Below the pieces are notes generated by a model. The model was given only the letters and a program-made list of their open reading frames with translations, did no database searches and had not been told where the DNA came from. Both the position numbers and the translations under genes were made by a program. A DNA stretch of 24,740 nucleotides from Bacillota bacterium (GTDB lineage: Bacteria > Bacillota > Clostridia > Acetivibrionales > DSM-1351). Positions 1-7,320 of this stretch are shown here, one piece after another. The stretch covers positions 1 to 24,740 of the forward strand of contig JAFABO010000161.1 in NCBI GenBank assembly GCA_023426005.1, written 5' to 3'. Position 1 is the stretch's first letter; the number at the start of each line of letters is the position of its first letter.

Positions 1-120
1 GTAATGTATGAGGGTGAAATAGTCGGGGAGCTGGATCCAAAAACAACAACAGTTCAGGAACTTGGACTTTACATGTCAGGTGCAAAACGTAACACTGTAA
101 AGGAGATCGAAAATGCGTAA
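1..120 (+). CDS. C-terminal end of nucleoside ABC transporter ATP-binding protein (partial)
   Basis: This is an open frame from the left edge to a TAA stop at 118-120, giving the last 39 residues of a protein whose start lies outside the window. The tail reads VMYEGEIVGELDPKTTTVQE and ends LYMSGAKRNTVKEIENA, a typical end for the duplicated-domain sugar/nucleoside ABC ATPases of the BmpA/NupO type. The last 8 bases overlap the start of the following permease, which indicates translational coupling within one operon. The identification rests mainly on this context: two BPD_transp_2 permeases follow directly, in the same order as nupNOPQ of Bacillus subtilis. No Walker motifs fall inside the visible part, so the ATPase call is an inference from position and tail sequence. 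Confidence 0.75.
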   Translation, partial: VMYEGEIVGELDPKTTTVQELGLYMSGAKRNTVKEIENA

Positions 121-1303
121 CAATACAATTTCTTCATCCAGAAAAGTTGATTTTAAAAGGCTGACGGGCCTTAAGGGATTTTCGGCCTTTACAGCTGCAC
201 TGCTGGCAATATTTTTGGGCCTCATATTCGGCTTTATCGTAATGCTTGTTGCAAGCCCTGCCAATGCATCGGCAGGCTTTCAAATGGTACTTGTGGGCGG
301 CCTGAAACGTTTAGGCGACGTATTCTACTTTGCAACCCCCATATTGATGACCGGTCTGGCTGTGGGCTTTGCCTTTAAAATGGGGCTGTTTAATATCGGA
401 GCCTCGGGCCAGTATACCATGGGCATGTTCTTTGCTCTTTATGTGGGCTTTATGTGGGAATTGCCCACCGGCCTCCACTGGCTCGTATGCGTTCTGGCGG
501 GCATGGCCGGCGGAATGCTGTGGGGCTTTATCCCCGGCATATTCAAGGCTCTGCTCAATGTAAACGAGGTCATAACCTCCATTATGTTCAACTATATAGG
601 TATGTATCTGGTGGACATGCTTATTCAGGGAAATGCGGCAATGTATATTTCCGCCAAGACCAGAACGGCATACCTGCCGGCTTCGGCACAGCTGCCCTCA
701 CTGGGTATAAGGAATTCCAGCCTGAACATTTCCTTTATAATCGGAATTGCCGTAGCGTTGATTTTATATGTTGTATTGAATAAAACAACCTTCGGTTACG
801 AGCTCAAAGCCACAGGCTATAATAAGTACGCTGCAAGCTATGCTGGTATGAACGGCAAGCGGAATATAATACTTACAATGGTTATTGCAGGAGCTATGGC
901 AGGGCTCGGCGGAGCATTTGCCATATTGGCCCCCTCCACCATAGCCGGCAGCAGCATGACCTATGAGCCTATAAATGTTATAGCTGCAAACGGTTTTAAC
1001 GGTATTGCGGTAGCACTGCTGGGGAACAACAGCCCCGTGGGTATTATTTTCTCGGCCATATTTGTTTCTCATATTCAGCGGGGTGGAACTCTTGCAAGCC
1101 TGTACGGCTTCAAGCCTGAAATCATTGACGTGGTAATTGCCGTAATCATTTACTTCTCCGCCTTTGCAATGTTAATGAATTCAACGGTTGTTAAAATGCT
1201 AAAAAGGCGCAAAAGCAACAAAGGTCAGGGTGATCCGGGGACCTTCGAAAATGCGGCCGACTTGAATAAATCGCAGCAGGTTGATAAAAAGGGGGAGGCG
1301 TAA
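113..1303 (+). CDS. ABC transporter permease, nucleoside (BmpA/NupP) type
   Basis: A 396-residue integral membrane protein of the branched-chain amino acid/ribose permease superfamily (BPD_transp_2). It probably forms half of the membrane channel of a nucleoside importer. After a short basic N-terminus it has about ten hydrophobic segments from residue 30 to 365. It carries the family stretch GLFNIGASGQYTMGMFFALY near residue 90 and a conserved NGFNGIAVALLGNNSP segment near residue 300, then ends in a charged cytoplasmic tail. The ATG at 113 has an AAGGAG site at 100-105 and overlaps the stop of the preceding ATPase gene. The next permease starts 3 bases after its stop, so ATPase, permease 1 and permease 2 are clearly one operon. 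Guanosine or a broad nucleoside range is the usual substrate in this family. The substrate here is inferred, and the binding lipoprotein gene is not in the window. Confidence 0.9.
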   Translation: MRNNTISSSRKVDFKRLTGLKGFSAFTAALLAIFLGLIFGFIVMLVASPANASAGFQMVLVGGLKRLGDVFYFATPILMTGLAVGFAFKMGLFNIGASGQYTMGMFFALYVGFMWELPTGLHWLVCVLAGMAGGMLWGFIPGIFKALLNVNEVITSIMFNYIGMYLVDMLIQGNAAMYISAKTRTAYLPASAQLPSLGIRNSSLNISFIIGIAVALILYVVLNKTTFGYELKATGYNKYAASYAGMNGKRNIILTMVIAGAMAGLGGAFAILAPSTIAGSSMTYEPINVIAANGFNGIAVALLGNNSPVGIIFSAIFVSHIQRGGTLASLYGFKPEIIDVVIAVIIYFSAFAMLMNSTVVKMLKRRKSNKGQGDPGTFENAADLNKSQQVDKKGEA

Positions 1304-1306
1304 ATT

Positions 1307-2272
1307 ATGGATACTATATATTATTTGATTCAAAATACGCTTCCGGTGGCCATCCCACTGCTTCTGGTGGCGCTGGGCGGTATGTTTAGCGAACGCAGCG
1401 GTGTAATAAATATTGCACTTGAAGGTATCATGATGTTCGGTGCCCTATTCGGCTGTCTGTTTGTTTACCTGATTCAGGGCAATTCCATGGATCCGCAGCT
1501 GGTACTGCTTCTGGGTATGGCAGTGGCCGCAGCGGCAGGCTTTATATATTCCCTGCTCTTGTCCTTTGCAGCCGTGAACATGAAAGCAGATCAGACAATT
1601 ACAGGTACGGCATTAAATATGTTGATCCCTGCTGCCATGCTGCTTTTTGCCAAAATGTATTTCAACAGCGACGGAATAACTACAGATGTTGACTTTTACA
1701 TTAAAGGTATACCCGGCTTGAAAGATATCCCCATACTGGGCAGAATGTTTTTTCAGAACACCTATATCACCGTGTATATAGGCTTATTTTTCCTGCTGGC
1801 AGCTACTGTAATTTTTTACAAGACGAAATTCGGCCTGCGCCTGAGGGCTTGCGGTGAGCATCCCCACGCAGCTGATTCGGTCGGTATAAATGTTTATTTT
1901 ATGCGTTACGCAGGTGTGAGCATTTCAGGTATTCTGGGAGGAATCGGCGGATTTTTCTACGCAGTAGGCGTTATGGACGGAAATATCAACGGTCATACGG
2001 GAGTTGCAGGCTTCGGTTTTCTTGCGCTTGCCGTAATGATTTTCGGACAGTGGAAGCCCATAAAGATTTTGTTCGCAGCCCTCTTCTTCGCTTTCCTGCG
2101 TACTCTGGCCTATTCCATTGCACTTATCCCCTTCCTGGATGCTCTGGACATAAATCAGACCTTCTACAAAATGCTTCCTTATCTGGCAACAATGGTGGTG
2201 CTGGCATTTACATCCAAAAAGTCAAGAGCGCCAAAAGCCGAGGGTATACCTTACGACAAGAGCCAGAGGTAA
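1307..2272 (+). CDS. ABC transporter permease, nucleoside (BmpA/NupQ) type
   Basis: A 321-residue polytopic membrane protein, the second permease subunit of the nucleoside importer. The N-terminal motif GMFSERSGVINIALEGIMMFGA (residues about 25-46, split here as GMFSERSGVINIAL and EGIMMFGA) is diagnostic for the NupQ/YufQ subfamily. The stretches GLRLRACGEHPHAADSVGIN (near residue 178) and GFGFLALAVMIFGQWKPI (near 236) are also family hallmarks. It starts at ATG 1307, three bases after the previous stop, with a GGGGGAGG ribosome binding site at 1291-1298 inside the end of the upstream gene. It is about the family's usual length and looks intact. It is the last gene of its operon; a foldback element and a terminator follow. 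Substrate specificity is inferred from the family. Confidence 0.9.
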   Translation: MDTIYYLIQNTLPVAIPLLLVALGGMFSERSGVINIALEGIMMFGALFGCLFVYLIQGNSMDPQLVLLLGMAVAAAAGFIYSLLLSFAAVNMKADQTITGTALNMLIPAAMLLFAKMYFNSDGITTDVDFYIKGIPGLKDIPILGRMFFQNTYITVYIGLFFLLAATVIFYKTKFGLRLRACGEHPHAADSVGINVYFMRYAGVSISGILGGIGGFFYAVGVMDGNINGHTGVAGFGFLALAVMIFGQWKPIKILFAALFFAFLRTLAYSIALIPFLDALDINQTFYKMLPYLATMVVLAFTSKKSRAPKAEGIPYDKSQR

Positions 2273-2281
2273 AGTTAAGTT

Positions 2282-2480
2282 TTCATAAATAAGATGCACA
2301 GTTAAAAACAATTGAGGTAGATTGTCGACGAAGGTAAAGTGGTTTTGCCGGCAAAGCAGCAGGACGCTGCTTTGAGCTTCAAATCGAGACAGGATGTCGA
2401 GTTTGAGCGACGGCAAAACCGCTTTAAATGAGGTGATACAATCTACCTCAATTGTTTTGGGTGCGTCCTTATTTTATGAA
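2282..2480. repeat. 199-base nested inverted repeat (structured RNA or MITE-like element)
   Basis: The segment folds back on itself in three nested helices. The outer arms are TTCATAAATAAGATGCAC (2282-2299) and GTGCGTCCTTATTTTATGAA (2461-2480), an imperfect pair. The middle arms at 2305-2325 and 2438-2458 are a perfect 21-bp inverted repeat containing CAATTGAGGTAGATTG. The inner arms are AAAGTGGTTTTGCCG (2336-2350) and CGGCAAAACCGCTTT (2411-2425), with a single G-T mismatch. The head holds two hairpins. The first is at 2352-2374 with a 9-bp stem and loop AGGAC. The second is at about 2376-2408 with loop AGGAT in the context GACAGGATGTC. No coding sequence is evident. It lies between the nup operon and the terminator at 2567, so on the + strand it may be transcribed as a 3' leader-out. 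It could be an RNA gene or a mobile palindromic repeat. Confidence 0.85.
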
Positions 2481-2566
2481 GTTAGTACGGAAGCTACCAG
2501 TTGATGTAAAAATTATATATGTAAAGCAAAATTTAAATTAATTAGCACAACGAGTTAAGTTAAAGC

Positions 2567-2608
2567 AAAGCCGCAGAACCCCATAATCTTATGGTTTTCT
2601 GCGGCTTT
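2567..2608. terminator. Probable bidirectional intrinsic terminator
   Basis: The arms AAAGCCGCAGAA (2567-2578) and TTCTGCGGCTTT (2597-2608) form a perfect 12-bp stem. It can be extended by CCA/TGG around a short AT loop. The stem begins with A residues and ends with T residues, as in bidirectional terminators. The run of T is short on both strands. It lies between the rightward nucleoside transporter operon and the leftward serine hydrolase gene, the place where termination is needed for both. Confidence 0.75.
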
Positions 2609-2715
2609 ATTAATCCGGTTTTATGTTCACTCTTTTATTTTTCCAGCTGCAATACCAAAGCTGGCCAGTATATATTTTTTTATGATATCTGTAAACATGT
2701 ACACCTGTTCCGGCT

Positions 2716-3882
2716 TTATGCACTAAGTATAATATTTCTCAGCTTTCTGGTAAGCGCTGTTGTTCCGCTGTCGGTTTTCTGCATCATAAACAGGAAGGTC
2801 AGCTTCTCCCTGGGGCAGTTGCAAAAATATGCTCCCAGCCAGCCATCCCAACCATACTCTCCGGGGCTGGCCAATATGCCTGCCTTGCTGCAGTCGTTCA
2901 TCACCCGCATGAGATTTCCGTAGCTGTATCCGCCAAGGGCGGGCCAAATATACTTTTGATGTTCAGGGTTCAAAGTGCAGGATGTCATATATTCAACCGT
3001 TTTAGGCTTTAAAATCCGGACACCGTCCAAACTTCCGCCATTCATAAGCATACCTGCAAACCGCGCATAATCATCAATTGTGGATGCAAGGCCTGCCCCT
3101 CCAGATTCAAAGGCAGGAATCCTGTCCATGCCGCTTATTATCCCCAGATGGTTGCCATGGTAGGGTATCAGCTCCCCATTTTTGTCATATTCATAGGTTT
3201 TAGCAAGACGGCTTCTCTTTTGGGCCGGAACCCAGAAGGCAGTGTCCTTCATGCCTAAAGGTCCAAACATTTCCTTCTCAAGAAATTCTCCAAACCGCAT
3301 ACCTCCGGCCACTTCCACAACAGCTCCCAATACGTCGGCTGAGGTTCCGTACTGCCATGCACTTCCGGGCTGAAAAGCCAGGGCACATTTTCCCAGCCTG
3401 TTCATGGCTTCATATGTGCTGACAGGATTGTCGCCTAAAAGCCTTCCGTCTATCTCCTCAAACAGTACCTCGGTTTCCTGTCCCGCCTTGTCATCCCCTC
3501 CATATACAAGCCCTGAGGCCATTGAAAGCAAGTCTTTTATATTTACTTCCCTTTCTACAGAAAACAGCTGATCTCCCACTGCCACAGCCTGATTTTTGAA
3601 ACCCGGAAGAAATTTGCTCACAGGCTCATACAAATCTATCAAACCACGCTCCAGTAAAATCATGGCCGCTGCTGCTGTTACCGGCTTGGTCATGGAATAC
3701 ATTCTGAAAATTGTATCCCTTTTTACAGGGAATCCCTCTTCCAGGTCTGCACAGCCGTCCTGATGATAGAAAATTTCCTTTCCATCTTTTAAAATCATCA
3801 TATTTGCACCGGCACATTCCTTATTGGCGATTGCATTTCGCAACACTTTTTCCAATTGTTCCTTTTCCGCTTTACCAAACAT
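2716..3882 (-). CDS. Beta-lactamase-fold serine hydrolase (esterase EstB/class C-like)
   Basis: A 388-residue protein of the beta-lactamase/transpeptidase family (PF00144). The nucleophile motif SxxK is seen as S63-M-T-K66 in the context MYSMTKPVTAAAAM. The second motif is Y178-G-T-S (WQYGTSADVLG), the YxS form found in EstB-type esterases, not the YxN form of true class C beta-lactamases. GWDGWLGAYF near residue 345 lies where the third motif (KTG/HxG-like) is expected. There is no signal peptide, so the enzyme is probably cytoplasmic and acts on small esters or cell-wall-derived peptides, not as an exported lactamase. The ATG at 3880-3882 has GAAGGAG eight bases upstream. It is transcribed divergently from metF from the promoter at 3939-3967. 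The substrate cannot be told from sequence. Confidence 0.9.
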   Translation of the reverse strand: MFGKAEKEQLEKVLRNAIANKECAGANMMILKDGKEIFYHQDGCADLEEGFPVKRDTIFRMYSMTKPVTAAAAMILLERGLIDLYEPVSKFLPGFKNQAVAVGDQLFSVEREVNIKDLLSMASGLVYGGDDKAGQETEVLFEEIDGRLLGDNPVSTYEAMNRLGKCALAFQPGSAWQYGTSADVLGAVVEVAGGMRFGEFLEKEMFGPLGMKDTAFWVPAQKRSRLAKTYEYDKNGELIPYHGNHLGIISGMDRIPAFESGGAGLASTIDDYARFAGMLMNGGSLDGVRILKPKTVEYMTSCTLNPEHQKYIWPALGGYSYGNLMRVMNDCSKAGILASPGEYGWDGWLGAYFCNCPREKLTFLFMMQKTDSGTTALTRKLRNIILSA

Positions 3883-3938
3883 TTGACCGTCTCCTTCATA
3901 AATGTTTTATGGATTTTTGGTACTTTGATTCTACTCCT

Positions 3939-3967
3939 ACTATAAGATAAATTGGAAATTGTTTCAA
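3939..3967 (-). promoter_or_regulatory. Sigma-A-like promoter for the serine hydrolase gene
   Basis: Read on the minus strand, TTGAAA (3967-3962) and TATAGT (3944-3939) are separated by exactly 17 bases. The predicted start of transcription is near 3932, about 50 bases before the ATG at 3882. Its -35 box lies back-to-back with that of the metF promoter. Confidence 0.6.
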
Positions 3968-3974
3968 TATCATG

Positions 3975-4004
3975 TTGTGTATTTTTCTTTTTTGATGCTA
4001 TAAT
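3975..4004 (+). promoter_or_regulatory. Sigma-A-like promoter with extended -10 for metF
   Basis: TTGTGT (3975-3980) and TATAAT (3999-4004) are 18 bases apart, and TGC precedes the -10 box, giving the extended -10 form TGnTATAAT. The start of transcription should be near 4011. This lies inside the longest open frame of metF (ATG at 3952), so that upstream ATG would not be in the transcript. The promoter therefore supports the TTG start at 4048. Confidence 0.65.
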
Positions 4005-4047
4005 TTATTTAACTGGCGTGTCAAGACTATATAAAGGGGAAACGAAA

Positions 4048-4902
4048 TTGATAAAAGACATATATACGCAAAAAAGAACCGTATTTTCGTTGGAGGTATT
4101 CCCTCCAAAAAATGATGCCGATATTTCATCCATCTATAGTGTACTAGATGGGCTTAAAGCCTTAAATCCCGACTTTATAAGCATCACCTACGGAGCGGGA
4201 GGCAGTACAAGCAAAAGAACAATGGATATCGCAGCTTATATACAGAATCAATGCCATATAAATGCTCTTGCACATTTGACCTGCGTTTCCCTGGATGAAC
4301 TTCTTCTGAGCAAATTCATAGAGGAATTGAAAGCCAATCAGATCACCAATGTGCTGGCTCTCAGAGGGGACCGCCCCAAAGACATGACCGACAGTGTTTT
4401 TCACAGCCGTCCCTACAAATACGCTTCCGATCTTGTATCAATAATCAGGCAGAACTACGGTTTCTGTGTGGGTGGAGCCTGCTACCCCGAAGTTCATCCC
4501 GAATCCCCTGATCAGGAATCGGATCTGTATTTTTTAAAGACAAAAATTGAAGCCGGAACCGACTTTTTATTAACACAACTATTTTTTGACAACTCAAAAT
4601 TTTTCAGCTTTTATGAAAAATTGAGGCATACGGGAATATCTGTTCCTGTTTCAGCAGGCATTATGCCCATAACCTCAATAAACCAGATAAAAACCATAGT
4701 TGAATTATCCGGTGCATACATACCTTCAAAGCTCAAAGCATTATTTACAAAATACGAAAGTGATCCGGAGGATTTTAAGAAGGCAGGCTTGGAATATGCC
4801 ATAAAACAGATTGATGAATTATTGCACCATGGCGTCCAGGGAATTCATCTCTATACTCTCAATAAAGTCGACACCAGCACTGAAATACTCAAAAATCTAT
4901 AA
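4048..4902 (+). CDS. metF: 5,10-methylenetetrahydrofolate reductase
   Basis: This FAD enzyme reduces 5,10-methylene-tetrahydrofolate to 5-methyl-tetrahydrofolate, which feeds methionine synthesis and, in acetogenic clostridia, the methyl branch of CO2 fixation. The family signature FSLEVFPPK carries the catalytic glutamate (E16 from the chosen start). It is followed by ISITYGAGGS, HLTCV and LALRGDRPKD in the usual order of the MetF TIM barrel. From the TTG at 4048 the protein has 284 residues, the usual length of a monofunctional MetF. I chose TTG because AAAGGGGA lies seven bases upstream (4033-4040). The in-frame ATG at 3952 would add a hydrophobic extension foreign to the family and lies upstream of the -10 box. 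It converges on the next gene with only four bases between the stops. Confidence 0.93.
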   Translation: MIKDIYTQKRTVFSLEVFPPKNDADISSIYSVLDGLKALNPDFISITYGAGGSTSKRTMDIAAYIQNQCHINALAHLTCVSLDELLLSKFIEELKANQITNVLALRGDRPKDMTDSVFHSRPYKYASDLVSIIRQNYGFCVGGACYPEVHPESPDQESDLYFLKTKIEAGTDFLLTQLFFDNSKFFSFYEKLRHTGISVPVSAGIMPITSINQIKTIVELSGAYIPSKLKALFTKYESDPEDFKKAGLEYAIKQIDELLHHGVQGIHLYTLNKVDTSTEILKNL

Positions 4903-4906
4903 CAAC

Positions 4907-6607
4907 TCAGTTTACCTGCAGCATGAAGAAAGTCACATCATCCCGTAACCCGCCGTTATCTGAAAAATATTTTATATTTTTATCGATCTCGGCATAAAGC
5001 TCCAGGTTGCCCCTGCCTCCACATTTTAACAAGAGCTCTTTTAAATGCCCGGTGTCAAAGACTTTGCCTGTCTGTTTGCTGTTCAGCTCAACAAGGCCGT
5101 CAGTATAGAAAAACACCCTGTCCCCGTCTTCCAGCTGGATCTTCTTATCTATGTAATCTGCCGGACATATCTCTGCCAGGTTACAAATCGGCAGTCCCTT
5201 GATATCCAATTCCAGCACCTGTTCTCTATTCTTTACAATAAGAGGCTGTGCATTCATCCCTGCCGACGAATATACCAGCTCTTTTGTTTCGGTATTAAAA
5301 ATAGCATATAGAACCAATATGTATGTATCATCCTTAAAATGCACCTTATTGTACAGTTCGTAAAGATTCTCCAGAACTTTTGCCGGATTGATTATCTCAG
5401 ACCTGTTTCCTTCCAGCTCCCTTATTGTTTTAATGCTTTGGTTGAGGAATACCGTTAACATGGCTGCCGGGACTCCATGTCCCGATACATCCCCTATATA
5501 CATTCCTATGTTTTTTTCATCCAGCCTGAATATGTTGTAGAAGTCCCCGCTTACCCTTTCGGCCGGATAGTATTGCGCAAAAAAGCTCACCTGCTCGCTG
5601 TTGGGTAATTTTACGGGCAGTATGGCCTTTTGAATATCCCGGGCATATTCCAGGTCCTCAAGGAGTTTCTGATTTTTATATGCCAGATCCTTAGTCCGCT
5701 CGGCAACCAGTTTATTAAGGTTCCTGGCATTGGCCTTCAACCTGTTTTTAGCCTCATATAAGGCCATGTAAGGTTTTTGAATATTGTTGACAAATGCAAC
5801 TCTGAAAACCAGATAATATGATAGGAACTTATACACATGGCCCAGATAGTTGTAAATATCATATACCGAGGAGTACCTGACAAATGAAAATTCACTGAAA
5901 ATACTGGCTGCAATGGCTATTGCAAAGACAAGGTTTGAATTGTCTTTATTTTTTAAGTACTGCTTTAAAAACCTGAAGCCCGCAAAGGCAAAAAAGAGAA
6001 TTACAATGTACTCGAGCACTTTCTTTGTTGCGGTCACCCCGACACCTTCGATGTACATTACAGGAAAAAGTCCGGGATAATATGTAACACTAAACAGTAC
6101 CGCAATTATAAATATGATGGAAATGCTCAACGATATCCTTCTGTCCATCCGGGATCTTTTGTTCAGCCTGATAAAGCTCACTGCCGTAATACCTATGGCA
6201 CCTGCAAGCCTTGCAATTATCCAAAAGGTTGTTGCCCTGTTTGCAGTTCCGTTTTCCACCAGGAAGGTTGTCATGCCCTTATAACTCAGAGTATGAAACA
6301 TATCAATACTGCCCATGATAAAGAAAACATTAGCTGTTATCAGACCTCTCAGCCTGTGATTTTGATTGTATGAGTAATATGGCAGAGTAAACACGCACAG
6401 GGATATCAATATACTTATAAATTCAAAAAGGGTATGCCAGGAAAGATAGGCCGAAGGGCTCATAACCCTGTTAAAAAACGGTCCTAAAATATATACAAAC
6501 CTAAAAAGTATGATTGAAAATAAGATAAAAATACCCAGCCAGTAAAGTTTTTTATATTCAAATAAAATTTTATGCTTATTATGTAACTGCAAGACAACAC
6601 CACCCAC
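4907..6607 (-). CDS. MASE3 membrane sensor with SpoIIE-type PP2C phosphatase domain
   Basis: A 566-residue membrane protein phosphatase. Residues 20-275 contain about eight hydrophobic segments of the MASE3 sensor type, with the typical SWHTLFEFISILISL (from residue 56) and GSIDMFHTLSYKGM (from 99). Residues 280-325 form a charged, probably coiled-coil linker. The C-terminal SpoIIE/RsbU-like PP2C domain has metal-binding aspartates in RVSGD355FYN, GD373VSGHG and LRD556DVTFF. Such proteins dephosphorylate anti-sigma-factor antagonists in response to a membrane signal. No anti-sigma or STAS gene is next to it, so the partner is unknown. The stated start is GTG 6607, which lacks a clear binding site. 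TTG at 6592, preceded by GGGTGGTG, would make it five residues shorter and is equally possible. A promoter lies at 6689-6717. Confidence 0.88.
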   Translation of the reverse strand: MGGVVLQLHNKHKILFEYKKLYWLGIFILFSIILFRFVYILGPFFNRVMSPSAYLSWHTLFEFISILISLCVFTLPYYSYNQNHRLRGLITANVFFIMGSIDMFHTLSYKGMTTFLVENGTANRATTFWIIARLAGAIGITAVSFIRLNKRSRMDRRISLSISIIFIIAVLFSVTYYPGLFPVMYIEGVGVTATKKVLEYIVILFFAFAGFRFLKQYLKNKDNSNLVFAIAIAASIFSEFSFVRYSSVYDIYNYLGHVYKFLSYYLVFRVAFVNNIQKPYMALYEAKNRLKANARNLNKLVAERTKDLAYKNQKLLEDLEYARDIQKAILPVKLPNSEQVSFFAQYYPAERVSGDFYNIFRLDEKNIGMYIGDVSGHGVPAAMLTVFLNQSIKTIRELEGNRSEIINPAKVLENLYELYNKVHFKDDTYILVLYAIFNTETKELVYSSAGMNAQPLIVKNREQVLELDIKGLPICNLAEICPADYIDKKIQLEDGDRVFFYTDGLVELNSKQTGKVFDTGHLKELLLKCGGRGNLELYAEIDKNIKYFSDNGGLRDDVTFFMLQVN

Positions 6608-6688
6608 AAAATTTGGTTATTACCAAAAAAGCTAAATCGTTCTTGCACCTTCAAGCTATTTGATATCTTTTTTATCAAATATATAACT

Positions 6689-6717
6689 ATTATAAATTGT
6701 ATTTTCTCAAAGCTCAA
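6689..6717 (-). promoter_or_regulatory. Sigma-A-like promoter for the MASE3-SpoIIE gene
   Basis: On the minus strand TTGAGC (6717-6712) and TATAAT (6694-6689) are exactly 17 bases apart. Transcription would start near 6682 and leave a leader of about 75 bases. The leader begins near a short perfect inverted repeat, ATTTGATA/TATCAAAT at about 6658-6680. Confidence 0.6.
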
Positions 6718-6792
6718 GGTTATTCCATGCTTTAATCATATATTCGGCATCAAGGCCATGAATATAATAATATCTGACCTTTTAACATTCTT

Positions 6793-6879
6793 CAGAGCTC
6801 CGGCCCAGCCCCATGTACCCCTGTCCAAACATCTCGAGGGGTCTGGGTAAGAAACTGCAAACTTGACGGAACAGCTCTG
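6793..6879. other. GC-rich island with nested stems in an AT-rich intergenic region
   Basis: Within about 690 bases without a convincing gene, this stretch is much richer in G and C than its flanks and can form nested helices. The outer pair is CAGAGCT (6793-6799) with AGCTCTG (6873-6879). The middle pair is CCCAG (6804-6808) with CTGGG (6843-6847), and the inner pair is CCCCT (6818-6822) with AGGGG (6837-6841). I do not recognise a known riboswitch or RNA family. On the minus strand a short open stretch without a start (LPELFRQV... GLGRSSEEC) also runs through it, so it may instead be a coding remnant. It lies about 75 bases beyond the -35 box of the phosphatase promoter. Confidence 0.45.
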
Positions 6880-6961
6880 GTAATGGTTCACGTAAACTAA
6901 GTTACACTTGGTTAATATTTAACATGCATCAATCAAGGGTTTCAAAATTTTTTGAAATAAA

Positions 6962-7033
6962 AAACAATGCCCCTCTTTTCTGAATAATTGAGATTTTCAC
7001 ATAACAAAAATCCAGAAAGATGTGTCATTGTTT
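6962..7033. repeat. Imperfect inverted repeat, possible mobile-element end
   Basis: The arms at 6962-6982 and 7013-7033 match in 16 of 21 positions. AAACAATG/CATTGTTT is perfect at the outside and TTTCTG/CAGAAA is perfect at the loop side. The interior is AT-rich. It lies just before an orphan open frame (7090-7320). This could be the edge of a decayed insertion sequence, or a terminator-like hairpin. No second copy of the arm is seen in the window. Confidence 0.4.
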
Positions 7034-7089
7034 GAACTCAATTATAACAATTCCCCTCATGTTATGGGGTTTTCCTTACATACCATACC

Positions 7090-7320
7090 ATGTTAACCTT
7101 GGTCTTTCAAGCCATAAAACGGCTCAAGCATTTCTGGATATTTCATAGAGTTAAAAATTCTCATGTAACGGTAAGCAAGCATGCTAAAACAGCAACATTT
7201 ACCGGAAAACCTTTCGTTGATAGTTTTGATTACAAGTCAGTAAGTCTAAAGAGTTTCCGGGAAGAGCCTCAAACTCAACGCTGGCTCAACGTTCCAATTA
7301 TTTTTGATATGGTCTTATAA
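7090..7320 (+). CDS. Unassigned 76-residue reading frame, possible gene remnant
   Basis: An open frame with the start MLTLVFQAIKRLKHFWIFHR and a basic, aromatic composition. There is no ribosome binding site before the ATG, and I recognise no family. It overlaps the end of the small membrane protein gene on the other strand by 23 bases. Its place next to an inverted repeat, at the border between GC-richer housekeeping genes and the AT-rich lantibiotic locus, would fit a remnant of a transposase. A chance frame is just as likely. Listed only because the surrounding 690 bases otherwise have no gene. Confidence 0.2.
   Translation: MLTLVFQAIKRLKHFWIFHRVKNSHVTVSKHAKTATFTGKPFVDSFDYKSVSLKSFREEPQTQRWLNVPIIFDMVL

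Noticed and set aside
2222..2416. 64-codon frame on the minus strand through the foldback element
   Set aside because: It runs through the palindromic element and the end of the permease gene, lacks a ribosome binding site, and its composition simply reflects the inverted repeat.
3952..4047. ATG at 3952 as the start of metF
   Set aside because: The promoter -10 box lies downstream of it, the added residues are a hydrophobic stretch not found in MetF, and TTG 4048 has a proper ribosome binding site.
6793..6879. Known riboswitch (TPP, SAM, c-di-GMP, THF) in front of the phosphatase gene
   Set aside because: None of the conserved core sequences of these classes as I know them is present, and the phosphatase promoter lies between the island and the gene.
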